Assembly (NCBI GenBank): GCA_017522915.1
Contig: JAFWXX010000034.1
Location: forward strand, 1-64,000
DNA: 64,000 nucleotides
Reading direction: 5' to 3'
From: Bacteroidaceae bacterium
Lineage (GTDB): Bacteria > Bacteroidota > Bacteroidia > Bacteroidales > Bacteroidaceae
Of this stretch, positions 55,255-64,000 are shown one piece after another. The notes beneath the pieces are model-generated. The model did not search any database and was not told the origin of the DNA. It worked only from the letters and a program-made list of their open reading frames with translations. The position numbers and the translations under genes are program-made. Position 1 is the first letter of the stretch, and every line of letters starts with the position of its first letter.

Positions 55255-57111
55255 TTATATGCCAAGTTTCCTTATAAGGTCTGTCCGGTTCATCCGGCGC
55301 AGTATCTGAACTATCTGTTTCCTCTCCTCAGGTTTGTACCAGAAGAAGAAACGGCGTTGTGATTCCTTATCCCTCATGCTTCGTGCCACGTAAATCTCCT
55401 CCCCTGTTTCCGGGTTTATGCCGGTATAGTACATCTCAGTGGCCATTGTCATCGGGGTAGGAGTGAAGTCCTGTACCTGTTCAAGGTGAAAATTCAGCTG
55501 TTTGGTCTCTGCTGCCAGTTCTGCCATATTCTCCAATGTGCTTCCAGGATGGCTGCTTATGAAGTAAGGTATAATCTGCTGCTTGAGACCTTCTCTGCTG
55601 TTTATCTTGTCGAATATGCGTTTGAATTCATGGAACTGCCTGAATGGCGGCTTGCGCATAAGTCTCAGTACATTGTCGCATGTGTGCTCCGGAGCGACCT
55701 TCAAACGGCCGCTGACGTGTTTTCTTATAAGTTCCTCGGTATATCTGTCTGCGGCTTCGTCGAGCCTCTTGTCACCGCTTCTATGCAACAGCATGTCATA
55801 CCGTACTCCGCTTCCGATAAAGCTCTTTTTGATGCATGGAAGCGAATCCACTTTCTTGTACAGCTCCAGCAGCGGTGTGTGGTCGATATTCATATTAGGA
55901 CATATCTTTGGCTGTATGCACGAGGGACGTGAGCATTTTGCACATAATTCGCTTTTGCGCCCTTTCATCATGTACATGTTTGCCGACGGCCCGCCAAGGT
56001 CCGAAAGATACCCTTTGAAGTCGTCCATTCTTGCAATCTCGTTTATTTCGTGGAGTATGCTCTCTTCGCTGCGGTTCACGATGAACTTGCCCTGATGCGC
56101 CGAGATTGTGCAAAATGCGCATCCGCCGAAGCATCCGCGGTGAATGTTCACGGAGTGCTTTATCATGTCGTATGCCGGTATGCGTTTGCCGTTGTATTTC
56201 GGGTGTGGCAGTCTGGTATATGGCAAGTCAAAGCTATGGTCAAGCTGTTCTGTACTCATGGTCGGGAAGGGCGGGTTGACTACTACTGTCATTTCGCCGT
56301 TCTCTTGCAGCACTCTTCTGGCATTGACTCTGTTCGACTCCTTTTCTATGGCAAGGAAGTTGGCTGCCTGTTTCTTCTTGCTCTCAAGGCACTCCGAATG
56401 GCTGGCAAGGAGTTTGTCATTCTCTTCATCTGTGACAATTTCACTCCTGTGTGCAAGATATCCGGTCTGTCTTGTTGACTTCGCAATATCCCTTGCCTCC
56501 TTTGCAGTTATGTATCTGTCATTGCTGCCATCCAGCTTTTCAAGCATTGAATGTGCCAATGCTGTTATCGGTTGCTCACCCATGCCATATACAAGCACAT
56601 CGGCTTTGCTGTCAACAAGGATGCTGTTCATCAGCTTGTCCTGCCAGTAGTCGTAGTGAGTGAAACGGCGCATTGATGCTTCTATTCCGCCAATTACAAT
56701 GGCCGAATCGGGGTATAGTTCACGGAGTATCCTGGAGTATGTTACAGTTGCATATTCCGGTCTCATGCTGTGCTTGCCGTTCGGTGAATAGGCATCTTCG
56801 CTCCTGAATCTCTTGGCAGCAGTGTATTTGTTGACCATAGAGTCCATGCATCCTGCCGATATGCCGAAGAAGAGCCTGGGACGTCCCATCTTCTTGAAGT
56901 CACGCAGGTCGTCCTGCCAGTTGGGCTGCGGAACAATCGCTACGCGTAGCCCTTCTGCCTCAAGCAACCGTCCGATAACTGCTGCACCGAACGAGGGGTG
57001 GTCAACATAGGCGTCGCCACTGAAAATGACCACGTCCATCTGTTCCCATCCGCGCATAGCTGCTTCCTTGCGCGTGGTAGGGAGCCAATCAGTTATTTTC
57101 CTGTTCTGCAT
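55255..57111 (-). CDS. ygiQ: YgiQ family radical SAM protein
   Basis: A 618-residue protein. The radical SAM cluster motif is HRGCFGGCAFCTISAHQGK (Cys-x3-Cys-x2-Cys), in the middle, with an N-terminal extension typical of YgiQ (DVVIFSGDAYVDHPSFGAAVIGRLLE, split here for naming). YgiQ lacks an established reaction. The ATG at 57111 overlaps the upstream small gene by 23 nt; only a TTG is available farther out (57138). Confidence 0.9.
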   Translation of the reverse strand: MQNRKITDWLPTTRKEAAMRGWEQMDVVIFSGDAYVDHPSFGAAVIGRLLEAEGLRVAIVPQPNWQDDLRDFKKMGRPRLFFGISAGCMDSMVNKYTAAKRFRSEDAYSPNGKHSMRPEYATVTYSRILRELYPDSAIVIGGIEASMRRFTHYDYWQDKLMNSILVDSKADVLVYGMGEQPITALAHSMLEKLDGSNDRYITAKEARDIAKSTRQTGYLAHRSEIVTDEENDKLLASHSECLESKKKQAANFLAIEKESNRVNARRVLQENGEMTVVVNPPFPTMSTEQLDHSFDLPYTRLPHPKYNGKRIPAYDMIKHSVNIHRGCFGGCAFCTISAHQGKFIVNRSEESILHEINEIARMDDFKGYLSDLGGPSANMYMMKGRKSELCAKCSRPSCIQPKICPNMNIDHTPLLELYKKVDSLPCIKKSFIGSGVRYDMLLHRSGDKRLDEAADRYTEELIRKHVSGRLKVAPEHTCDNVLRLMRKPPFRQFHEFKRIFDKINSREGLKQQIIPYFISSHPGSTLENMAELAAETKQLNFHLEQVQDFTPTPMTMATEMYYTGINPETGEEIYVARSMRDKESQRRFFFWYKPEERKQIVQILRRMNRTDLIRKLGI

Positions 57112-57427
57112 TATCCTTCTCCTCAGCTTCTGCTGCAACCTCCTTGTTCAGCCATTCTGTATATAATTTAGCAAGGTTGTTCAGCCCCACAGCCTTCATG
57201 TCTTCATGGTAGAGTACCATGCAAAGCTCAAGCAACTCCTTGGATGCCATAGTCTGTGAGGCAATCAGAGAGCGTACCGTAAGGCGCAACTTGTTCAAAG
57301 AGTCCTCGTCAATGATACCCATGCTGTTCGCAATTCGGTCAAGCAGTGAATACTTCCTTATTATCTGCAACTGTACCTCATTTACTTCAATCGTTCTGGT
57401 ACCCGATACGTTTGCGTTTATTTTCAT
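57089..57427 (-). CDS. Conserved hypothetical protein
   Basis: A 112-residue, mostly alpha-helical, acidic protein. It begins MKINANVSGTRTIEVNEVQ and has a very acidic tail (AEAEEKDNAEQENN). No signal peptide, membrane segment or known motif is seen. It lies between tsaE (47 nt upstream) and ygiQ (overlapping) in the same direction. The start at 57427 gives the cleaner N-terminus. Confidence 0.6.
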   Translation of the reverse strand: MKINANVSGTRTIEVNEVQLQIIRKYSLLDRIANSMGIIDEDSLNKLRLTVRSLIASQTMASKELLELCMVLYHEDMKAVGLNNLAKLYTEWLNKEVAAEAEEKDNAEQENN

Positions 57428-57474
57428 ATAGCAGTTCGTTTGTTTTGTTTTATCCTTTCTCGTGTAATCCGTGC

Positions 57475-57906
57475 TCACTCTTCCTCTACAACCCTTATCG
57501 TTCGTGAGCCATCGGCATTTTCATTGATATATACTTTTATACACCCTTCAGGGAGCAGCTCCTCTATAAGCTCCGGCCACTCCATGAAGCATATTGCATC
57601 GCTGTATATATACTCTTCATATCCCATATTATAGACCTCTTCAACCGATTTTATACGGTAGAAATCAAAATGGTATATGGTTCTCTTTTCCTTGTCTTCG
57701 TATTCGTTTACAATGGCAAATGTGGGGGAGTTTATGGAATCTTCCACACCCAGCTCCTCACAGATGCTCTTTATGAATGTTGTCTTTCCGCTTCCCATCT
57801 TGCCATAGAAAGCGAAGATGTTCCCTTTGTCAAGGAAACCGGTGAATCTTCTGGCAGCTTCGGGGTACTCCTCAAGCCTATTTACTATAATTGTCTCTTC
57901 TTTCAT
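57475..57906 (-). CDS. tsaE: tRNA threonylcarbamoyladenosine biosynthesis ATPase
   Basis: A 143-residue P-loop protein of the TsaE family, which works with TsaB/TsaD to make t6A at position 37 of ANN-decoding tRNAs. Walker A is GKMGSGKTTF. NSPTFAIVNEYED and HFDFYRIKSVEE are typical TsaE segments. The ATG at 57906 gives the normal length; an upstream extension adds eight residues. Confidence 0.93.
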   Translation of the reverse strand: MKEETIIVNRLEEYPEAARRFTGFLDKGNIFAFYGKMGSGKTTFIKSICEELGVEDSINSPTFAIVNEYEDKEKRTIYHFDFYRIKSVEEVYNMGYEEYIYSDAICFMEWPELIEELLPEGCIKVYINENADGSRTIRVVEEE

Positions 57907-57935
57907 CTTATTTGTGTTGCATTGCAGCAATGCTT

Positions 57936-59492
57936 CTATTTGTTCATGTTCTTAGGTCTTAGCTTAATGATGGGTACAAGCATCTCTTCCATTGAAATGC
58001 CGCCATGCTGGAATGTATCCTTATAGTAAGATACGTAGTAGTTGTAGTTGTTCGGGTATGCGAAGAAGTTGTCTCCAGTCGCGAAAACATAGCTTGTGCT
58101 CAAGTTCGGTGATGGCAGGAAGGCCTTGGCCGGCTCCTTTATTTCGAAGACATCCTTTCCGCTATAGTTCAAAGCCTTGCCTAACTTATACCTGAGATTG
58201 GTGTTGGTGTTCTTGTCTCCAATGACCTTTGTCGGGTTGTTTACCTGAATGCTGCCGTGGTCGGTTGTAATCACTACGGTGTATTTGCTTTCGGCAAGCT
58301 GCTCAAACAACTTCTTTATAGCTGAGTGTCTCAGCCATGACAATGTAATTGAGCGGTATGCAGCTTCGTTGGAGGCAAGTTCCCTTACCATCATCGATTC
58401 GGTACGGGCATGCGACAGCATATCGATGAAGTTTATCACCAATACGTTTATATCATTCTTTGCAAGATTGTTGATGTTCTCGATGTATTTCTCGGCAGCT
58501 GAAGACGTAAGCACCTTGCCATAGGAGAAACTGTCCTTGCGGCGGTAACGTGCAATCTGCGTCTCTATGAGTGCCTCTTCATTCAGGTTCTTTCCTTCAT
58601 CCTCTTCCTCATCGACCCATAGCTTCGGGAACATCTCCTTTATCTGGCTAGGCATAAGCCCTGCGAAGATTGCATTGCGGGCATACTGTGTCGCAGTGGG
58701 CAGAATGCTTGTGTACATGCCTTCTTCAATGGCAAAACTGCTTCCAATCTCGTCTGCAAGCACACGCCACTGGTCGTAACGGAAATTGTCAATGATAATG
58801 AGAAAGACTTTCTCGCCATTGTCAACCAAAGGGAAAATGTGCTCGCGGAACAGGTCGTTGCTCATTACCGGACGTTCCTCGCGTGGCGATGACATCCAGT
58901 TCATGTAGTTCTTTTTCACGAACCTGCCGAACATGTTGTTTGCCTCATCCTTCTGCGACTTCAGCATCTCGTGCATCTGCGTGTCGGCACTCTCAAGCTG
59001 CAGTTCCCAATATACGATTTTTCTATAGACCTCCTGCCACTCTTCAATGCTTCTTGCATCATTTATCATCAATGACAGTTTCCCGAAGTTCTGTTGGTAT
59101 GCATTGTTCGCCTTTTCTGCGACAATTTCCTTGCGGTGTATGTTCTTCTTCAGTGTCAGCAGTATCTGGTTCGGGTTCACGGGTTTTATCAGGTAATCGG
59201 CAATCTTGGAGCCGATAGCCTGTTCCATTATATCCTCTTCCTCGCTCTTGGTAACCATTACGACAGGAGTCGAGGGTTGTATCTCCTTGATTCTTGTCAA
59301 GGTTTCGAGTCCTGTAAGTCCCGGCATGTTCTCGTCAAGCAGCACAAGGTCGAAGAGACTGCTTCTGCATGCCTCTATCGCATCATGACCGTTGGTAACT
59401 TTAGTCACCTCATATCCTTTGCTCTGCAAAAATATCACATGGGCGTTGAGCAGTTCTATCTCGTCATCGGCCCATAACAACTGGTATGCCAT
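57936..59492 (-). CDS. porX: PorX-like response regulator with PglZ domain
   Basis: A 518-residue protein. The receiver domain (1-120) has an acidic pair Asp9/Asp10, phospho-acceptor Asp53 in LLDENMPG, Thr81 and Lys103. A helical linker leads to a PglZ domain of the alkaline phosphatase superfamily (about 200-515): IIIDNFRYDQW, YTSILPTATQYARN and VVITTDHGS. This matches PorX, which in Porphyromonas and Flavobacterium controls type IX secretion. It precedes tsaE by 29 nt and follows porW by 3 nt. Confidence 0.9.
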   Translation of the reverse strand: MAYQLLWADDEIELLNAHVIFLQSKGYEVTKVTNGHDAIEACRSSLFDLVLLDENMPGLTGLETLTRIKEIQPSTPVVMVTKSEEEDIMEQAIGSKIADYLIKPVNPNQILLTLKKNIHRKEIVAEKANNAYQQNFGKLSLMINDARSIEEWQEVYRKIVYWELQLESADTQMHEMLKSQKDEANNMFGRFVKKNYMNWMSSPREERPVMSNDLFREHIFPLVDNGEKVFLIIIDNFRYDQWRVLADEIGSSFAIEEGMYTSILPTATQYARNAIFAGLMPSQIKEMFPKLWVDEEEDEGKNLNEEALIETQIARYRRKDSFSYGKVLTSSAAEKYIENINNLAKNDINVLVINFIDMLSHARTESMMVRELASNEAAYRSITLSWLRHSAIKKLFEQLAESKYTVVITTDHGSIQVNNPTKVIGDKNTNTNLRYKLGKALNYSGKDVFEIKEPAKAFLPSPNLSTSYVFATGDNFFAYPNNYNYYVSYYKDTFQHGGISMEEMLVPIIKLRPKNMNK

Positions 59493-59495
59493 ATG

Positions 59496-62372
59496 CTATT
59501 CTACGTAGTTTTCTTCATCTTTTTCTTCACTATCTCCGCTCTCTTCATCATCCCCGAAGTCCGGCTCGTCAAGCGTATAGCCGTCGATGTCAACCTCCGG
59601 TATAGCTTGCAGGTTCTCCTCGTAGAACTTCTGGTAGTCGTCGAAACTGTAGTACTGTAATAACAAATCAAGGTTCGTTTTTGATATGATGAACGAGTTT
59701 ATGCCTTGAAGTATCTTAGCAGTCTCCTTGCTTGCATAGAGCCTTTTCCTGTAGAGGAACACTTCGTCGAAGTTCAGGAACGTCTTTACCTCCAGCAGTG
59801 TTACCTGAGCCAGCCTTTCAAATGACATCTCGAAACTTCGTACCATATATCTTGAGAAGTTGTAGCGTGCCATCTCGAACAGCAGGCGGTTCTCGTCAAG
59901 CGAGTCATTAGGGAATGCCAGCACAAAGCAGTACGGCTCGTTACGTTCTGTACTGAACTCCGGAATACTGTCCATGCCCTCTCGTATCTCTCCGTTTGCC
60001 ATACGGCTCCAGATAGATGTCGAGATGCCGCTTCTAAGCAGGCGTCCCTCCTTGAGCCCGGTTGAGATTTCTCCTGCTATTCTGCTTATGCTGTCGCTGG
60101 GGAAACTCCCGACCAGCTCTGCAAGAACCTCCATCGCCTCTTTATGTTTGCCGCTGTACATCTTTGCCATTGCATTTATGAACATGAAGCGTGCACGGTG
60201 GTTGCCTTTGGGGTACCTCTTTCCGGCAATGCTGTCCTCGGCTTCAACGTCGGCATATTCAAGATTCTTGTAGTGTGTATAAGCCTTTACATACATTGAA
60301 TCCTCATTATGCTTGCGTGTCGCTGCTGTCTCAAAGAAATCGGGTTCCTGTATTCTCTTTGTTATAGAGCTGTCCGGATAGTTGCTCATGAGAAGAGTCT
60401 TGTAGTAGTCGGCTTTCTCTGGCTCTTCCCAGCGGGAACATGCAACGAACAGCTGGTAATATGTGTCGGCCAGTTTTTCGTGCTCCTTGTACTCGTTGGC
60501 AAGACGTTCAAGGTATGAAAGTGTAAGTCTCTTGTCATTTACCTTGTCCTTGAAACGTACTCCGGCCTCATATAAGGCATCGCTGAGTGCCTTGTGGGCT
60601 TTCTCCTTCTGCTCTTCGGTAACAGGAATCTGCTGTATGTAATATTCGCGTGTTGTAGGGTCGGTTGACAATGAATCGTTTACGGCAATGTCAATGCTGT
60701 CACCGACTGCAATGCTGTCGTTCATCAGTGAGTCAACAACCAAAGAGTCTGCAGCGATGCTGTCTTCTGTTTCATGCGATGTCATCAGTGATGCAATCTC
60801 ATGACTGAATCTCCAATAGTCTTTCAGTTGTCTGTTCCCCCATTTCTGTTTAAAACTGCGTATTCCTTGTGCTACTGTCTGCGGGTTATAGAAGTACCAT
60901 TGCTGTTTTTCGTTCTGGTCAACAATTGTCATGCCGGCTTGTGTAGTCGCTTTGTCAAGCTCATTGCTGTTCTCCCTTTCCAGTTTCTTTTCGGCTTTTT
61001 TACGCAGTTCTTCTTTCCGCTTTTCCTCTTCTATCAGTTTGTCAATTATAGGGTTGAGTTTTTCAGGAGGCAATGTTGCCCAATACAGCAGTTCACTCTG
61101 TTTCTCGACAACATCGGTGTACTTGACAAGGTCTCCCAATACATCGTTTCGGAATTTCATCTCGTCATATCCGGGAGTCTCTTCGTTAAGCATCGGGATT
61201 GCCTTGCTGTAGTTCTCGTACGATTTGGAGAACTTCTCCTGTTCCCAGAAAATCTTTGCCAAAGAGAGATGCAACATTCCTGTCCCGTAACCTGATGACG
61301 CTCCCTCGACAACGCCGGTCTCGTATGCTTTTATAGCCTCAGCGGTGTCTTTCTGGCTCATGTGTATGTTTCCTATGGCATAATATATCTGTGCCAAATA
61401 CTCCTTGTTCTTCGGCGATTTCGACATTCTTTTCAGTTTGCTCAGAATCTTCTTGTGGTTCTCGTCTGTTGCCGTTTCGGTCTGTCGTATGCGTGCGTTG
61501 AACTCAAGCTCATAGGGCGGGCTCTTTGAAATAACCTTTCCGAAGCTCTTGTATGCGGCTTTCTTGTTCCCGCTCTTTGCGTGTAGCTGGCCGATGAGGT
61601 AGTGCTCCCTTGCCTTCTCAAGGCTTGAAATCTCCTTTCGCTTCAATCCTTTGGAAATCTCTTCTACAGCATCCTTGTATTTCTCCTGCTTTATAAGAAG
61701 GTTGCCTTTGGCATGTGCAAATTCTTCCTTTAGGGAGGATGGTACAGTGTCGCGTTGTATTCGCTGCAATAGGTCTTCGGCTTCGTAAAGCCAATCCATC
61801 TCTACATAACAGTGCGCAAGGCCTATTCTTGCCATGGCAACAAGTTTGCGGTCCTCCTCGTACAGTCGCGAAATGTATATATATGTGCTGGCGGCCTCGG
61901 TGAATTCACCTTTATGGAACTGAGAATTGGCCATCATGAACCATGCACGCCAAAGGAACGGGTTGAATTCTTTCTTTGAATAGAAACGTTTCTGCTTCGG
62001 TGTAAGTTTCTTGCCAACCGGGCGTTTGGGCTTCCTTTTGATGGAGTGGGTCTTTATGGCTTTCTGTGATTTCTCTATTGCCCGGTCAAAGTCGCTTTTA
62101 CCTATTCCCTGGGTGTTTTTATTGCTGACAATCAGCAACGGCAGCTGCTCCAGATAGTTGTCCTTGTGGCTTCCTATTTGCGAGGTCACCCCTTTCTGAT
62201 AGGCAACGTCGCCGTTGTAGAATGTGTTGTACCGTGCAAAGAAAGAGTGATATGCGCGTGTTGTTGCGGTATTCTTCCTCTTTTTGGATGAGCATCCCGG
62301 CAATGTCGCAGCCAAGGCAAGCAGAAGAATATATCCTATTATTTTTCTATACGTTCTTGCTGTCATGTTCAT
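59496..62372 (-). CDS. porW: PorW/SprE-like tetratricopeptide lipoprotein
   Basis: A 958-residue lipoprotein (lipobox LPGC, Cys27) with tetratricopeptide-like helical repeats in the first 400 residues (FLWRAWFMMANSQFHKGEFTEA, divided for naming). A long charged linker and a C-terminal segment ending in a strongly acidic tail follow. It resembles PorW/SprE, a periplasmic lipoprotein needed for type IX secretion. An ATG further upstream (62480) would overlap the next gene by 79 nt and place the signal internally, so 62372 is used; 62366 is also possible. Confidence 0.85.
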   Translation of the reverse strand: MNMTARTYRKIIGYILLLALAATLPGCSSKKRKNTATTRAYHSFFARYNTFYNGDVAYQKGVTSQIGSHKDNYLEQLPLLIVSNKNTQGIGKSDFDRAIEKSQKAIKTHSIKRKPKRPVGKKLTPKQKRFYSKKEFNPFLWRAWFMMANSQFHKGEFTEAASTYIYISRLYEEDRKLVAMARIGLAHCYVEMDWLYEAEDLLQRIQRDTVPSSLKEEFAHAKGNLLIKQEKYKDAVEEISKGLKRKEISSLEKAREHYLIGQLHAKSGNKKAAYKSFGKVISKSPPYELEFNARIRQTETATDENHKKILSKLKRMSKSPKNKEYLAQIYYAIGNIHMSQKDTAEAIKAYETGVVEGASSGYGTGMLHLSLAKIFWEQEKFSKSYENYSKAIPMLNEETPGYDEMKFRNDVLGDLVKYTDVVEKQSELLYWATLPPEKLNPIIDKLIEEEKRKEELRKKAEKKLERENSNELDKATTQAGMTIVDQNEKQQWYFYNPQTVAQGIRSFKQKWGNRQLKDYWRFSHEIASLMTSHETEDSIAADSLVVDSLMNDSIAVGDSIDIAVNDSLSTDPTTREYYIQQIPVTEEQKEKAHKALSDALYEAGVRFKDKVNDKRLTLSYLERLANEYKEHEKLADTYYQLFVACSRWEEPEKADYYKTLLMSNYPDSSITKRIQEPDFFETAATRKHNEDSMYVKAYTHYKNLEYADVEAEDSIAGKRYPKGNHRARFMFINAMAKMYSGKHKEAMEVLAELVGSFPSDSISRIAGEISTGLKEGRLLRSGISTSIWSRMANGEIREGMDSIPEFSTERNEPYCFVLAFPNDSLDENRLLFEMARYNFSRYMVRSFEMSFERLAQVTLLEVKTFLNFDEVFLYRKRLYASKETAKILQGINSFIISKTNLDLLLQYYSFDDYQKFYEENLQAIPEVDIDGYTLDEPDFGDDEESGDSEEKDEENYVE

Positions 62373-62401
62373 GTCTTGTATGTTCCTGATTCCTGACTCT
62401 C

Positions 62402-62779
62402 TTACTGCAACATAAGCAGAATCTCGTCCTTGACTTCCTGCGGTATCTCTATTCCGCGTGTCTGAAGGCAGTGTACCCATGTGTCAACTTCGTCGCTGCG
62501 CATAGTATAAAGCACGTTCCTGAACTCTTCGGTCTCTTCATCGGTGTATTCCTCCTGTTTCTTGCCTTTGAAACGGTCTAGCTCCTCGTCATCGAAATAG
62601 AGATTGCTGTTGTCGTATCCTTTTGCACAGTTAGTATGCTTGCCGCAGCAAACGCCATCTTCTGCTCCATGCTCGTGGTGGTCATCAACAGCAGGCTTGT
62701 TGCGGTTGAACTTCTGCAGGATGAAAAAGCCTGCAACTATTAACAAGAGGATGCTTCCCAATATAATTGTATCTTCCAT
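62402..62779 (-). CDS. Membrane-anchored protein with CCGxHxxC motif
   Basis: A 125-residue protein. One N-terminal membrane helix (about 4-21), then a His-rich stretch (DDHHEHG) and the Cys motif Cys44-Cys45-Gly-Lys-His48-Thr-Asn-Cys51. A conserved acidic part follows (FDDEELDRFKGK, YTDEETEEFRNVLYTM). I recall relatives in the same position before porW in other Bacteroidales, which suggests a link with type IX secretion. The motif suggests metal or cluster binding. Confidence 0.65.
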   Translation of the reverse strand: MEDTIILGSILLLIVAGFFILQKFNRNKPAVDDHHEHGAEDGVCCGKHTNCAKGYDNSNLYFDDEELDRFKGKKQEEYTDEETEEFRNVLYTMRSDEVDTWVHCLQTRGIEIPQEVKDEILLMLQ

Positions 62780-62814
62780 AATCTCACTATCAGGTCAATA
62801 GTAGCCCTATTCTG

Positions 62815-62822
62815 CAAAGTTA
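62815..62822 (-). promoter_or_regulatory. -7 box for the 62402-porW-porX run
   Basis: The minus strand reads TAACTTTG, an exact TAnnTTTG match, 36 nt before the ATG. No clear -33 element is seen. Confidence 0.55.
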
Positions 62823-63014
62823 TGTATTTAAATTGAGCTTTTGCTTTAATGAACGATAAAATTATAGTTATATTATATATAATAAAGAACTTCTTGATGC
62901 TGCCTGACAAAATGATATTATGTGTAACGATGTCTGTTTTTGTGATGTTATTCGCTTTTTTTAATCTTTTGCTAAAAAAATGCCAATATTATGCTTGTTG
63001 TAAATATAAAATTG

Positions 63015-63022
63015 TATCTTCG
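63015..63022 (+). promoter_or_regulatory. -7 box for the FKBP pair
   Basis: TATCTTCG is a one-base variant of the consensus, 84 nt before the first FKBP gene. CTTG at 62994-62997 may act as -33 (17-nt spacer). Confidence 0.45.
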
Positions 63023-63106
63023 CCAGTCACTGTTTAGGTTTTTTGTCAAATGGTTTGTTTGGCAAAATGACAGCAAATAAAGTTAAATCATTAAAAATAA
63101 AGAGAA

Positions 63107-63691
63107 ATGGATAAATTCAGTTATGGTCTTGGCATGGGAATTGGCCAAAACTTGCTTTCGATGGGAGTGAAGAATATGAGTGTGGAGGATTTTATCAAGG
63201 GCATTAACGATGTGCTCAAGGGCGAGAAGCTCGAAATGACACATGCCGAGGCCCAGAAGGTAGTGAACGAGCATTTCAAGCAACTGGCCGAAGAGGCTTA
63301 CGCCCAGAACAAGGCAAGCGGTGAGTCGTTCCTTGCTGCAAACGCGAAGAAAGAGGGTGTGACAACATTGCCCAGCGGTCTTCAGTATGAGATTATAACA
63401 GAGGGTACAGGAAAGCAACCGTCTGCTGCCGACCGTGTACAGTGCCATTACGAAGGAACACTTATCGACGGTACGGTATTCGACAGTTCAATCAAGCGTG
63501 GCGAGCCTGCTGTTTTCGGTGTGAACCAGGTTATCAAAGGTTGGGTAGAGGCTCTGCAACTTATGAAAGAGGGTTCTAAATGGCGTTTGTATATTCCGTA
63601 CGATATGGCATACGGTGAGCATGGTGCTGGAGAAATGATACCTCCATACAGTGCGTTGGTGTTCGATGTGGAACTCATAAAGGTACTCTAA
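63107..63691 (+). CDS. FKBP-type peptidyl-prolyl isomerase (FkpA/Mip-like)
   Basis: A 194-residue protein. The N-terminal half (1-95) is an alpha-helical dimerisation domain (FSYGLGMGIGQNLLS ...). The C-terminal FKBP domain shows VQCHYEGTLIDGTVFDSS, VIKGWVEALQLMKEG and the YGEHGAGEMIPPYSALVFDVEL ending (divided for naming). No signal peptide is present, so it may be cytoplasmic, unlike FkpA. It precedes a second FKBP gene by 7 nt. Confidence 0.92.
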   Translation: MDKFSYGLGMGIGQNLLSMGVKNMSVEDFIKGINDVLKGEKLEMTHAEAQKVVNEHFKQLAEEAYAQNKASGESFLAANAKKEGVTTLPSGLQYEIITEGTGKQPSAADRVQCHYEGTLIDGTVFDSSIKRGEPAVFGVNQVIKGWVEALQLMKEGSKWRLYIPYDMAYGEHGAGEMIPPYSALVFDVELIKVL

Positions 63692-63698
63692 AAATCCG

Positions 63699-64000
63699 AT
63701 GAAAAGGACTATTTGTGCATTTGTAGCAGGTGTGTTGGCAACACTTGCGGCGAACAGCCTTTTGGGCGGCTCCGATATCTCAGACAAGAAAGTTGAACTG
63801 AAAAGCATGGGCGATTCGCTATCTTTTGCTGTCAGTATGATGATTGGCGAGGATATCCCGCTTAAGATGCAGGATGTAGGCATAGATTCAGCAAATATCG
63901 ACGACTTTGTGCGCGGTTTGTGCGATGCCTTCCCGTTGGATGAGACTCCGGAATCAAGGGCATACGCCAACGGAGTGCTTGTGGCATCCTCTGCAATGGA
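63699..64000 (+). CDS. FKBP-type isomerase, N-terminal part (cut by window end)
   Basis: The gene begins at 63699 and runs past the window edge. The visible 100 residues have a signal peptide (MKRTICAFVAGVLATLAANS), followed by a helical FKBP_N-like segment (GDSLSFAVSMMIGEDI). The catalytic domain is not yet reached. It is probably the exported partner of the cytoplasmic copy upstream. Confidence 0.75.
   Translation, partial: MKRTICAFVAGVLATLAANSLLGGSDISDKKVELKSMGDSLSFAVSMMIGEDIPLKMQDVGIDSANIDDFVRGLCDAFPLDETPESRAYANGVLVASSAM

Larger units (their letters stand above)
62780..63106. other. Divergent intergenic region
   Basis: An A/T-rich stretch carrying the two promoters annotated below for the minus (62402) and plus (63107) genes. 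No coding potential, repeat or hairpin is recognised. Confidence 0.5.

Noticed and set aside
62373-62480. Extended N-terminus of porW
   Set aside because: The extension overlaps the upstream gene and would bury the lipoprotein signal about 36 residues inside.
1-64000. tRNA or rRNA genes
   Set aside because: No cloverleaf with a conserved T-arm sequence or rRNA core motif was seen while reading both strands; a covariance search was not possible.

Overview
The window is chromosomal DNA from a member of the Bacteroidales. Evidence: SusC/SusD outer-membrane pairs, Bacteroidetes-type promoters (a -7 box close to TAnnTTTG, in several cases with a -33 TTTG about 18-20 nt upstream), PorX/PorW homologues, carboxy-terminal type IX-like sorting domains, GH92/GH130 mannan enzymes and ATP-type PEP carboxykinase. 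Genus and species cannot be fixed from the sequence alone; it looks like a gut Bacteroidaceae/Prevotellaceae relative.

Layout. 1-5.4 kb: an A/T-richer accessory stretch with two secreted multidomain proteins that share nearly identical C-termini, a 55-residue peptide gene, and intergenic DNA full of hairpins. These include five copies of a 48-nt element whose stem is kept by compensatory changes. 5.5-10.7 kb (minus): GNAT-like protein, parE, coaD and an S41 peptidase behind one good promoter. 10.8-14 kb (minus): a THUMP-like methyltransferase, a YqaE/Pmp3 membrane peptide and pckA. 14.3 kb (plus): upp, followed by a 122-bp tandem repeat. 15.4-22.1 kb (minus): a GH130 mannoside phosphorylase and an RND tripartite efflux operon in the order outer-membrane channel, adaptor, pump. 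22.2-29.1 kb (minus): GH5, ROK kinase and two GH92 alpha-mannosidases, a mannan or high-mannose N-glycan set.

29.5-38.3 kb (plus): etfB, etfA, acyl-CoA dehydrogenase, a SlyD-like PPIase, aroC, a polytopic membrane protein and a beta-propeller lipoprotein with a CxxCH haem-c motif, closely packed. 38.5-54.1 kb (plus): two successive cassettes of FAS1 lipoprotein, SusC and SusD behind one clear promoter. No carbohydrase or dedicated regulator lies beside them, and there are RNA-type hairpins in two of the gaps. 54.2-55.2 kb: a sirtuin and rubredoxin. 55.3-62.8 kb (minus): YgiQ, a small unknown, tsaE, porX, porW and a Cys-motif membrane protein. 63.1-64 kb (plus): two FKBP-type isomerases, the second cut by the window edge.

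Functional links: the PorX/PorW genes at the right would fit with export of the sorting-domain proteins at the left. The GH5, ROK, GH92 and GH130 genes together suggest stepwise mannoside breakdown. ETF plus acyl-CoA dehydrogenase form an electron-bifurcation or acyl-CoA redox unit. The FAS1-SusC-SusD block is an outer-membrane uptake system of unknown substrate. No tRNA, rRNA, CRISPR array, transposase or phage gene was seen.
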